The translations under genes were made by a program, and so were the position numbers. A stretch of DNA of 64,000 bases from Durusdinium trenchii (taxonomy: Eukaryota; Sar; Dinophyceae; Suessiales; Symbiodiniaceae): positions 124,001 to 188,000 of the forward strand of contig CAXAMN010026484.1 in assembly GCA_963970005.1 (NCBI GenBank). The letters run 5' to 3'. Positions 1-9,800 of this stretch are shown one piece after another. The stretch's first letter is position 1. Each line of letters begins with the position of its first letter. Below the pieces are notes generated by a model. It was given only the letters and a program-made list of their open reading frames with translations, made no database searches and was not told where the DNA came from.

Positions 1-149
1 CGGTGGCAACAGGCAACAGCTCAGTTGAAGCCCGAACCCAAGGCAGATGCCAAAGCACAGCCAAAGATGCTGAAGGCGGCTACAGGCAGGTTCCAAAGGG
101 CTGGGGAAATCGCTGTTCGATGTTCAAGTTTTGGGTCACTTGTGTGACC
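1..149 (+). CDS. Possible exon open at the left edge, function unknown
   Basis: Frame 1 is open from the first base to a TGA at 148-150, giving about 49 codons. The first 30 residues are rich in Ala, Lys, Gln and Pro (for example QLKPEPKADAKAQPK) and read like a low-complexity protein linker rather than random translation. A GT dinucleotide after ACAGGCAG near 90 could be a donor. No domain is recognisable and no upstream sequence is available, so this is only a candidate. It may belong to a gene starting outside the window. Confidence 0.25.
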
Positions 150-150
150 C

Positions 151-1209
151 CGTCTAAGGACAGTATTCTCCATGGACTGGAAAACAAGTGTTTGCAGCGT
201 CCTGTTCGGAGTGAAAAATAGACTGGCTGACGTTTCCCGCAGTCTCGTTTCCGTGGAGAGGAAGACAACGAGTAAAAACTCTAAACTGTTTTAAACAGCA
301 CTTGGAGTTTGAAGGTCGCAAGAATTCATCCGTCGGATGTCCACAAGTCGCCAGCCTTTGCTGTGAAGCACTGGTGCAGGGGTACCCTTCTTGGTGAAGC
401 TCACCTCCGAGCCACTCAAGGAAGGCCAGGCTGGCCAGGTCGATGGACAAGATTTCTGCTTGCGGGGACTCGAGCAGATCAAGGGTTTAAGGCTTTGCCC
501 AATGCTTGTTGGTGTATATATATATAATTATGTATATATATATATATATGTATATTACTGAATGTATATATTACACTGACACACTCTAGTTGATTATCAG
601 ATTAAGAGTCGACCTGAGGCTCAACGCTCAAAGGAGACAACGATGCATGAAGACCCTTCACAGACCTTGGCATTCCACGGCCAAAAAATATCATCGTCCC
701 AGGCGAGGTGGCAGAGGTGGTTCAAGCAGCACAACGAAGTTTGCAGTTAGTGCTGAACTTGGAGGGGAGACTTTGAGGTCTGACTTAGGCTCTGGGCTGG
801 ACTCGATTCCGCCTGGGGTCTTGGAGGGTTGGGGGGGGCACTTCTGATGACGTGGTTTTTGGAACATGAACGAAGAGGCTGTGCACGATGGTCGCCTTGG
901 CCGTCTCAAGCAATCATACTTGGACGCTTAGGTGATTGCTTGCTTGCCCACGCAGGGTATCTTTGAGCAATATGAGGCATGGAGATCATCTCAACAAAGC
1001 AACTTGGCAACTTGTCTTGTTACAACTAGATTGGATATGTTTGCCCAGAGCTTCCTCACAAGTGACAGCCAGTAGATTATGATTGTGCTGCCTTTTGTCA
1101 GGAGGAGCTCCAGCTTGCATGGCACTTTGTTCACTTGGTTCAGCTGGGGAATCTCAGTGGGGGAATGGATGCTATAAACTCAGACTTTTATTAAGGGAGG
1201 CAGTGCACA
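151..1209. other. No recognised gene; TA-rich microsatellite at 513-558
   Basis: I see no convincing coding exon here. The only clear structure is an imperfect (TA)n tract at 513-558 and a G-run near 830-839. Confidence 0.5.
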
Positions 1210-1515
1210 GTGTCGTTGGCAGCGGTCGTAAGTACATCTTCACACGCCAAATTCTTTTCTTTGCCCGGTTTGACGTGGCTCTCAACTGGAATTCGTGTAC
1301 CCACTGTTGTAGTGTCAGGCACTCGTACTAGTGTCAGGTACGCGTTCACATCATTGGTTGGTCTCAAAATGTGGACCCCAAAACTTCTAGTGACTAACGG
1401 AGCGGGAAGTGCCGTGAGGAACTTTTGTTTGCTTGCAGAGACATCAACCCATACTGTGTGCATCGATTTGGATGCCGTCGCTAGTGGAGCTTCAATGCTG
1501 GAGAAGTTGCTCTGA
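1210..1515 (+). CDS. Candidate ORF of about 100 codons, unknown
   Basis: A 101-codon open frame ending in TGA at 1513-1515. Its composition (Val, Ser, Thr, Leu rich, ending in LDAVASGASMLEKLL) is protein-like, but the antisense frame is also open for 90 codons, so coding status is unclear. The first codon of the open frame is GTG, not ATG; it may be part of an exon. No domain recognised. Confidence 0.2.
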   Translation: MSLAAVVSTSSHAKFFSLPGLTWLSTGIRVPTVVVSGTRTSVRYAFTSLVGLKMWTPKLLVTNGAGSAVRNFCLLAETSTHTVCIDLDAVASGASMLEKLL

Positions 1516-1564
1516 CTAAAGCCCTCTCGGCGGTGCCTTTGTCGCGGCTGCTCCTGGCCTTACC

Positions 1565-1642
1565 ACCAGGAACAAGAAGCTATTAGAAACAAGAAATAGA
1601 TAGAATTAAGCTAAACTTAAGATTAGAAGCTATTAGAAGCTT
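1565..1642 (+). repeat. Degenerate member of the CTACTAGGAGCAAG repeat family
   Basis: Contains AGGAACAAGAAGCTATTAGAAACAAG and a second AGAAGCTATTAGAAGC stretch. It matches the better-preserved arrays at 31,841 and 45,683 in unit layout (GCTAxTAGxAxCAAG) but has decayed. Confidence 0.45.
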
Positions 1643-1649
1643 GGATACT

Positions 1650-3320
1650 TACTAGCAAGTACTACGTGTAGCCTCTGATCCACTCATGGATGTAAGGACG
1701 GTCTGCAGGGACTTTTCCAAGAACACAAGACCTGGACAAACATGGCTCCGAGCACCGTCCGCGGTTTCAGCAGACCAAGGCGTTTATTGGAAGCTGGAGT
1801 GCCGTGCTCAGTTGTCATTCATTGTACTTCTGGCGCGCCAAACTTTCCAGCACCATGTTTCCCCACCCTGAGTCTGGTGGACACTGTCTCAAATGGCATT
1901 CTTCCGGAACAAAGCCAAACAGCATTTGATCATGTTCTATCGTCTATAGTGATCAACCCCCTATTTTGCGCACATGGTTTCATTTCCACGATGATTTCAC
2001 AAAAGACATGTGGTATCATGGCGTTACATGCATAAATTTGCACTAGGAGCAAGGACGCCACTAGGAGCAAAGGGCATCGCAACTAGGAGCAAGAAGCTAC
2101 TAGGGGCTCCTGGCCATACTACTAGTAACAATAAAGCATCTCTTCTTGCACGAATGCGGTGAATGGACGAGACCGGTTGTTGGCGCGACCATCAGATGTT
2201 CGGATACAGTCGGGTTTGAGGGAGCTTGAATTAGGAATGCGTGGTCCTTCTTTGGGGTACTCTTGTATGCGAGTGTATATATATATATCATATGTATCCC
2301 CCCCAAAGACTCACCCTTCTGCAATCTTCTGCCAAGGAATTGGGATAAAGTATAGCTTATACAGCAATCTGGAAGCGCAGTTTTGTGCGCACAGTTTCTT
2401 GCCTACCAACTCGATGGACTGTTGTGCATTCAATCAACACCTGATTGCATTTGTTTGAGCAGTATATTCATTTGCGTAAAGCTTCAGTCAACATAGTTGC
2501 TTTGTGCAGCATCTAGAATCTAAGCACACAGGGAAGATTCTTCATGAAACAATACCACGAGGATGTTCGGTCCTTTTATATGCACAGCAAATCAAAGATA
2601 GGTGGAGGGAACCGCCGCCATGAAACGCTTCATACCCAACCAGCTCAATGGGTGAGGTAAAGCACCGAGGCAAACCCTTGAATAGGCATGAACATACCGC
2701 TTTCCCAAACCGACCCGGTGCACGGTCTGGTTTCAGGGAGTGAAAGAGATTGCACTGTATTTCGGAGAACAGGCATGAATGTTTACTGTTTCACGGGGAC
2801 CTTGAAATGGGAAATGCATCAACAAACAATACGCAACAAAACGTGCCAAACAATGTCAGCGGGACGCACAAGGACTTCAACTGGATTCTGCATTGCTCTA
2901 TTTCATTTTTTTGGTGGACAGTGCTTCATCCGTAGCAAGACTCGAGGGACTGTGGATATATTCCAGCTTTTGGACTCGCAGTGAGTCGAAGTGGGTTTGT
3001 TTCGTCCAAGAAATGTTGGCAGCCCTCTGTTGACTATTTGACTGATCATGTTCAGGTTGAGTGACTTTCCAGACACGTGACACGGTCGTCATCCTCCGCG
3101 CAGAATCTGGGTTGGTCAGGTCTCTGCCAAGCTTCTAGTAGTCACTGCTGCGGCTTCAACCGGAGCAATGGTGGCTGGTGCCAGCAAGGCCCCAGGGCAA
3201 AAGAATGGAAAGCGGGATCCCTGAGAGCGCCACAAATTATGTTGATACTGTATCTAGTTCTGGAATGATCCCAGCAGGATCACTGAACTCCATCTTGCAA
3301 TGTTGCATTTTATCTCCTTC
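1650..3320. other. No recognised gene apart from one repeat array
   Basis: Apart from the repeat at 2041-2134 and a short TA tract at about 2275-2291, I recognise nothing. Open frames of 60-100 codons occur on both strands but none shows a motif or biased composition. Confidence 0.4.
2041..2134 (+). repeat. CTACTAGGAGCAAG repeat array
   Basis: Three tandem units of the form CACTAGGAGCAAGGACGC, CACTAGGAGCAAAGGGCATCGC and AACTAGGAGCAAGAAGC, followed by a fourth variant (TACTACTAGTAACAATAAAGCATC). Same family as 6,977, 31,841, 35,155, 45,683 and 61,151. Confidence 0.85.
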
Positions 3321-3336
3321 CGGTTCATACTCACCA

Positions 3337-3369
3337 TGTTCAGGCGGTGGCCATGGAAGCTTCCGAGCT
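3337..3369 (-). CDS. Possible small minus-strand exon with a perfect GTGAGT donor
   Basis: On the minus strand an AG (end of TCTTCAG) is followed by an open 33-nt block ending CTGAACATG, then GTGAGT, a textbook 5' splice site. In phase 0 the block reads LGSFHGHRLNM. It lies about 200 bp downstream, in minus-strand sense, of the coding-like minus ORF at 3,580-3,830 and could be a later exon of the same gene. The phase connection was not proven and the function is unknown. Confidence 0.25.
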
Positions 3370-3579
3370 GAAGATCCAGCGTGCCTCACTATCACTGTAG
3401 AACTGTTCGCAAATCTTGCAGAAATCGCAAGTTGAAAGGATGCACATGTAATTGAGCTCGGCAAATTTTCATAGACATGTTGCCTCTCACAGATTCCACA
3501 CGTCACGTTGTGACAACTGGATCGCGATGCTTCTTTTCCCCAAAAGGAATCGCCCGATCAGGACCATACACTGTACACT

Positions 3580-3830
3580 GTCAGCGAGGAAGTAAGAAGA
3601 CTCATCCGTATAGCAATTTCTTGGGCCAGAGCATGGTCAGGCAATTTCTTGGTTCCTTCCAGCAAGACAGCGTCTGGAACAGCCCATGCTAGAGCATGTT
3701 TTACACGAGGACCCTTCAAATCCACCCCTTTAAAAAGAGTGTTCACGATTTCTTCTCGTGTCAGGTATCTTCGTTCCGCGAAGTTGTCTTCAAGCAATCT
3801 CGGAGCACGCGCGGAGCTCAGGGTGGGCAT
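3580..3830 (-). CDS. Probable minus-strand exon, unknown protein
   Basis: On the minus strand an ATG at 3,828-3,830 opens a frame of about 80-90 codons with clear protein-like composition: many charged residues in an amphipathic pattern (RRYLTREEIVNTLFKGVDL, then ALAWAVPDAVLLEGTKKL, then LAQEIAIR). The opposite strand in this interval reads as low-quality sequence. A GATGAGT following ...GCTATACG near 3,596 could be a GA donor. I do not recognise a family. It is the best evidence for a minus-strand gene in the first 6 kb; the neighbouring plus-strand PKS exons start 3 kb away. Confidence 0.4.
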
Positions 3831-3839
3831 CACGTGCAA

Positions 3840-4450
3840 GAGACTGCAACCACCGCTGTTCTGTTTACCTATATACTTGTTCGATTTATATCATGGTCTT
3901 GTGCTGAATTGCTAAGTAGAACGCATATCTGCTTACTTCCTCAGGTGGAGAGGCTATGCTCAGCCTCAGAGTTGTACAGCCACGAGCAGGGTCGCCCAGA
4001 GGGCGGCAAGATGCAAAGGTCAGTCTTGTTCTGAAGTTGAACTCCGGTGTGGATAAGTTAGGTTTTGAGTAGTTAAAGTGTTTTTGTATGTACATATATG
4101 TCCCCACTAGCATACCATGTTTGCCGGCGATTTATAAACCCTTGCTATACAACACCAGAAATACTTGCTGTAGATGGTATGATATTTTACAATATTACAT
4201 ATATATATATAGATCCACTACGACCGACACCATTCTCTTATCCTTTCCCTTTCTGATCTTCTCACCATGTCCTCTCATTCCCGATTTGTCAGTGTGCTTT
4301 GCTATGACGAACATGCATTTTTTTTTGTTTGTGTGTGTTAGAATGGGATTGACACTGCCGTTCTGAACATGTGATGGAGTTGATGGCAGGCGGGGCCTGA
4401 ATAATTTCTCCAAGGGGATTTTCAGCTACGTCAATGTCAAGTGTTGGGTC
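3840..4450. other. No recognised gene
   Basis: AT-rich stretch with a short (AT)n at about 4,199-4,211. No motif or exon recognised. Confidence 0.4.
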
Positions 4451-4517
4451 ATGTAACGACAGCACGACTTCCATACCACTGCAGGTTGCTGAGCGGGGCA
4501 GTTGCTTCGTGGGGGCA

Positions 4518-5053
4518 GTTGCCGGAGAGGGTGCCAGACAGCAGCTTCGAAACCCAATAAAAGAAGGTTGACAAGCCCACGGCCAGAGGCGAACTTAGCC
4601 CATGTTGCTTTGCGCACCAATCTGGCCGGAAAGAGTGCCACACGGCAGCTTCGAAACCCGCTAAAAATGGTCAGCGTGCCCACCCTCTGCCACAGCCTTA
4701 GCCCATCGGTTCTGCGCGCAAATACGGCTGGAAAGGGTGCCAGACGGCAGCTTCGAAGCCCGGGTTGGCAAGCCCCCATGTTGTTCTTGCACGCGTGCCC
4801 AGACGGTAGCTTCAAAGCCGACTACAAAAAGGTTTGCAAGGCCAGGGCCAGAGTCATGGAAGGCGTGCCGTGCCTCGCCACGCCCTTGGACCTTTGCTGC
4901 GTGCAAGAAAGCAGCGGCAGCATCGCCAAAGAAAGACATTGCCCAAGGCCCAGCAGCAGGTAACTGGACAAAAGGTAAAGGTGAGGATTCCGCCCTGCGG
5001 TGTCCCGGCATCGCCCGGCTTAGAGCAGGCTAAGCTGGGGTCGGCGGATATAG
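4518..5053 (+). repeat. Composite dispersed repeat with GGCAGCTTCGAAACCC units (copy 1)
   Basis: Four units carrying (G/C)CAGACGGCAGCTTCGAAACCC-type cores sit at about 4,542, 4,646, 4,748 and 4,807 (spacings about 104, 102 and 59 bp). Between cores are similar runs such as GGTTGxCAAGCCCACGGCCxGAGGC. The block closes with GGTGTCCC...GGCTAAGCTGGGGTCGGCGGATA at about 5,000-5,053. A second copy with the same cores and the same GCTGGGGTCGGCGGATA end lies at 39,376-39,915. Open frames on both strands here are a by-product of the repeat and should not be called genes. Confidence 0.8.
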
Positions 5054-5061
5054 CTGCGTAT

Positions 5062-6532
5062 GGGTGTATGTAGAGGGGGATGAAAGCACTTGTTGTGTGG
5101 GCACTCCAGAATCAATCAGAATCAGTTAAGATCACGCAGTTGTCAAAGGCCTAAGCACACAGGCACTTTCTCAATCATGTTTCCTTTGTCAGTTGGAAGG
5201 TGCTCAAAGATTCAATGTGCCAAGGATGAAAGAGTGCACAATGAGTTGTCATTGGATGACGTTTGGTTCAGCTCACTCATCTCACGCGTTTTCTCTGAGG
5301 ACCGATATTTGGCTCAGACATGAGATGAGTCGCACTGCTTATGCGTGGAACTCAAAATATCGCAAGCTCAGTGAGGAGCAAACCAAGATTCCCGGGCAAG
5401 GCACTTGTGACATCTTGTGTCCACACCATGCAAGTCGGTGCATTTTTGTTCCAGGTGCAACTGCAGGGCTGTGGGGTTTTGAAAGGCATGGATACAGTAG
5501 GCTCAGTAGACTTTCGCACCCAGGGAGGTTTCGCAACAAACCACCTACAGTGCAGGTTCGAACTCACACCGGAAAACTGCACTACACAACATCAAATATC
5601 AAGAGGCCTGACTGAATTACGTATCAGGAGCCACTCAGCCTACATTCGTATTTTATTGTTGATCTCTGCACATAGTCTAAGCAGCGCAGGTCTTGATATG
5701 ATAGCAATGAACACCTCCAGCAAACCTTTTGAGCACAGAAACATGCAGTGTTTGCTTGCTTCAGGTGCCACGCCTTGAGCGATGCCTGAGCAGTGGCCGA
5801 AAGCGGTGTATTCAGTTACATGGTGTGGATGGGGACCGCCGGGCAGGGCCGAAATGCAAGGCGGTCATTATTGGCAAAGCGGCAAATCAGCACATAGATC
5901 ATGGTCGACCGTGGACAAGTTGAAATCTGTTGACAAATGGACTTTGAACCAATGGTTTCCACTTGCAGACACAAAAGAGTTGTAGCTCGAAGGACACAGA
6001 CAAGGTGGTGTGCGAACACGTTTCCCTCGTTCCACAACGATTTAAGTTGTCATGTTCAAACCAAATTACTCTAACTGCATCGTGCCCCTACCCTTGAGAT
6101 TGATGCAGAATGATGCATAGTTGTTTTGCAGTTGATTTTGCATGGGCTACTGACACAATGCCATCCCCTGACTATTTTACTGCCTAATACTTTAAGGCTT
6201 ACAGCAAAACAACCCTTCACTGGTTGGTTCGCCTTGTTGGGCCATGTGATTTTCTTCCTTCTTCTTGTTCTTCTTTTGCTCTGTCCCCCTCCTCCTCCAC
6301 CACCTGCACCTCTTTCTTCTTTGCAAGCAAGCAAACCACCAGTGGACAGAGTGCTGATCATGCAGCTCGTGCTCGCCAGCACTTTTAGCATTTCAGCAGT
6401 CTCCAATTTCGACAAGCAGAACTGCAAAGAGGTAAAGTTGCCTGCTGGCATTTTTGGATCCACTCTTCCAAAGTAGCTGTGAAACGAGAAGAAACCTTTC
6501 CTAGCTTCACATTCTTCCCTTTCAAGCTTCAC
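5062..6532. other. No recognised gene; CCT-rich patch
   Basis: Open frames up to 153 codons exist on both strands (minus strand 6,071-6,532 includes a run of glycines created by a CCT repeat at 6,286-6,310 and a basic stretch). None shows a known motif. This interval would be expected to hold upstream PKS exons if the KR gene is multidomain, but I could not identify any. Confidence 0.35.
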
Positions 6533-6730
6533 CTACAACTTTTCGCCACTGCCTGACTGTCGATATTCAGTGCACTGTGCATTTTGCACTTCAACTGGTC
6601 TATATAATTGATACACTTTTTTGAGCTCTTTAAACTCTTTCCCGCTTAGTCCTCTGGTGTGACACCTTTCTATTTCTATTTGACTTTCTAGATCATTGAG
6701 CGATGCAGCTGCACCTGCGCTCAAAATCAT
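6533..6730 (-). CDS. Weak minus-strand exon candidate
   Basis: A 65-codon minus-strand frame with charged, helix-like composition (LNDLESQIEIE, KEFKELKKVYQLYRPVEVQ). It is free of repeats and has a better composition than its antisense. No family recognised; the position directly antisense to the approach of the PKS KR exons argues for caution. Confidence 0.2.
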   Translation of the reverse strand: MILSAGAAASLNDLESQIEIERCHTRGLSGKEFKELKKVYQLYRPVEVQNAQCTEYRQSGSGEKL

Positions 6731-6828
6731 GTGTAAACTGAAGCCGCAAATGAGTAATCTACCTCATGCTTCTGTCATCTCTTGTCTACCTCGTCAGTTC
6801 TTTCATTTGCTGCCATTTGGCGTGCAAG

Positions 6829-6872
6829 GAGCTTGCGAGCTACGTGCTCACGGGTGCCACTGGCGGCCTGGG
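6829..6872 (+). CDS. PKS KR exon 1 of those found: NADPH-binding loop
   Basis: After GTGCAAG the frame reads ELASYVLTGATGGLG, the KR Rossmann fingerprint (TGxxGGLG). It ends with two bases of a Gly codon. The intron then starts GAAG, a GA donor. The missing third base is supplied by the next exon. The true 5' limit could be further left. Confidence 0.8.
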
Positions 6873-9800
6873 GAAGTCTGGCGACCCAAAAAGCGCCTTT
6901 CGGGGACAGGGAAACCACAGGACCTCATATTATGCTCAGAAGACCGCCCTGTTCAGCATGCATGGACTATGGTGAGCCACTAGGAGCAAGGACGCCACTA
7001 TATTATATAGTATATAGCTCTTGGCATCGCTGCTAGTAACAAAAAGGCCATCGCTACTAGGAACCAATGACGCCACTCTAAGCCTTGAGCTCCGCAGCTC
7101 CGCCCTTCTCCCTCCCTCTGCCTAGGGCTGTGGTGTCTTGGTTGGTGAACGACCAGGTGGGCCACGATTTGGGAAACACTTTGTTGCGGGGTTTACAACT
7201 CTCACATCGTTCCTGGATTTGAGATTGTTAGTGATCTAGGTTCCTCCGTTTTTGGCTTTGCAGGGCTTGCAGCCAAGCCAGCTGGTGCTGCTCAGACGCG
7301 CGGGCTCAAGCAAGCTGGATGATGATTTAGCCAAGTGTACTGTGGTCGAGGCCTGGTGAGAGAGGGATCGCAGAATCACAGGCATTTTAAATTGTTCTTG
7401 TTTTGGTCATCCTTAAAGAAGCACAGAATCATCCAAACAATCTACGTCAAGTTGTTTGTAGAACCTAGAGAGGCAATGGCTCGTAGGAGTTAAAAACCAT
7501 GTTAAAACCATGATGCAAAAAAAGGGAACAATGATGTGTCCCACCTACCTGGCACAACAGAGTCGATGCAAAGGCATGCACTTGTGAACCAACCACGAGG
7601 TCGCAAGTTCATCGATGTAGGTGTCGGACCACATGCGGCAAGCGATGCTGCGAAGGAAGGCAAATCATTTTTAACATCACGAACCCTTGTTGTGCAAACA
7701 ACATCATTAGAAACTGACTGTACTGGTGGGACTTGAAGACGAAGGCAACGAGCCTGGTGAACACCCCAGCTGCCCTGGATTCGATGAGTCGTGATGAATC
7801 ATGAGTGTCCTGAACTTGGCTCAACAAATCTCAGGATCCCACCGATTTGTTAAGGAGTGTTTTGTGGCCTTGTTCCTTGCGCGCAAGGGCCGCAAGGGCA
7901 ACTGATCGCCTGTGCACGGCTGGTGCCAGGGTACTCTTTTCTGACATGTTCAAACAATCGGACGCAATCGGACGCGAAGAGCCGGCTGCAATAGCAACAG
8001 TACTGTCCAAAAGTGTCCAAAAGGATGGAGCCTGCTCAAAGAAAGTAGGTCCGAATCATGAAAGCCATAGTGGGCCATGTGATTGTCAGTGTCAGGCACC
8101 AGCTTGCAGTCAATTTTTGACCCTGCCATGCCCGTGTGCACTACACACAGAGGCACAATCAAAGCACACACCCGGGCACAAGGTCGTACGCGTGTAAGCA
8201 GGGGTACAGATGCTAATCCCACATTGCCTGCATCCATTTGTATGTCCTTCCGGGACCTGGAATAAGTAATGATTGTTTCTCACGTGAGAAAAACCTCATT
8301 ACTCCTTCCAGGTACTTATTTTGACCGCTCCGCGGTCTGAAACCGCGTCTCGAGTGCCCAGGGAAGGTGCGACTCACCAACCGAGGCGACCCTGGTGGGG
8401 TGGTGAGTCGCACCGCCTGGGCAAATCGAGAAGTGTACCAACAAGACCTCTGCATTTAGTACGGGCTCTGCACATTCTCTTGACGTTGGGCCACACAGGT
8501 GACGTGTCTCCATGCTTGGTTCAGGAAAGGCATTGTATTCTAATGACGGGGATTGAATGGATGAAAATCGAGCAATCCGCTCACTGTTGGGGGTCTCTCT
8601 TAGGGAAAAAGAAACTGGCCACAGTCTCTGGGTGCGGCTGGTGAACGCTGTGTCCGGGCGTTGTCCTTCTGTTATCCTCTTCTTGTCACGTCCTTCTTCT
8701 GGTGTGCAGCTTGGCCGCAGCTGCCAGCCGGTCTCCAGACCTTGTTCTCCCCTCTTTTGTCTTCTTCTTGCCGTCTGATTGTCCTCCTCTTGTCCTTTGT
8801 CCTCTTGTTTTACTTCTGCTGGTTTCCAGCTCGGCCGCGCTGGTGAGCCCTATGTCCGCCTGTTGTCTTCTTGTTGTGCTCTTGTCCTTCTTCCAGCTTG
8901 GCGCAGCTGCTAGCCCGTCTCAAGTCCTTGTCCTTTTGTTGTATTCTTTTTGTCCTCTCCTTGCCCCCTACTTTTCCTCTTCTTGTCCTGCTGTTGTCCT
9001 CTTCTTGTCCTCCTTTTGTCCTGTTCTTGACCTCTTCTTATCCTCCTATTGTCCTCTTGTGACACCAGCTTGGCCGCGGCTGCCAGCCAGTCTCCAGACC
9101 TTGTCCTCCTGTTGTCCTCTTTTGTTTTTTCTTCCTTGTCCTCTTCTCCTCTTGTGTCCTCTTCTTGTCCTTGTTGGCCTTCTGCTGGAGTCCAAACGAC
9201 AGCGTGGCAGCATGTAGACATGACGCCATGACAGCGTACGCGCCCGCGCACGCAGGCGCGCGAAGCACCCGGCAAGAGCGAAGAGCAGCATTCAGGTAGG
9301 CAAAAAGAATCTGGCCACAGTGTCAGGCCACGCCGGCGAGCCCTGTCCGGATGTCCTCCCCTTCTCACTTCTCCTCTTGTCACAATCTTTCGGTGCTGTC
9401 TTTGTTGTCCTTCTTCAGGTGTTCATGGCCGTGGCTGCCAGCCCATCTCCGGTTGTCCTCCTTCGTCGTCTTGTCTTTCTCTTGTCCGCTCTTCCTCTTC
9501 TCCTTTTGGCATAGTCCGGTCACGGCTTGTCCTGCTTTTGTCCTCTTGGTGTGTTCATGTTGTTTCCTCCCCTCATCCTTTTGTCCTCTGTTGTCCTCCT
9601 CTGGTCTTGCTGCTGTCCTTTACATTGCTTTCCAAGGCAGCTGGGGCTGCGGCCGCCACCACAACAACAATTCTTGCTGACTAAGCTGTTTGGGGTCTTT
9701 GCTGGCGTAATTTGATACGCCCTTTTGCAACACAGTGGCCAACTACTTGGACAGGCTGCTAAAAGCCAGTTTGATAGGACTGTGTTGCAGACTTTCTGCA

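Noticed and set aside
4426..4815. 129-codon minus-strand frame in the composite repeat
   Set aside because: Repeated GFEAAVWHP-type segments correspond to the repeat cores; the same happens in copy 2 at 39.4-39.8 kb.
5304..5316. TATTTGGCTCAGA resembling the spliced-leader end
   Set aside because: Single partial match, no gene with matching frame directly downstream, and the match is weaker than the pair before the calpain gene.
5552..5575. GGTTCGAACTC as a tRNA B box
   Set aside because: No A box or cloverleaf could be drawn upstream. A chance match.
8910..9383. 157-codon minus-strand frame rich in Lys, Asp, Arg, Gln
   Set aside because: Direct translation of the CT-rich repeat on the other strand.
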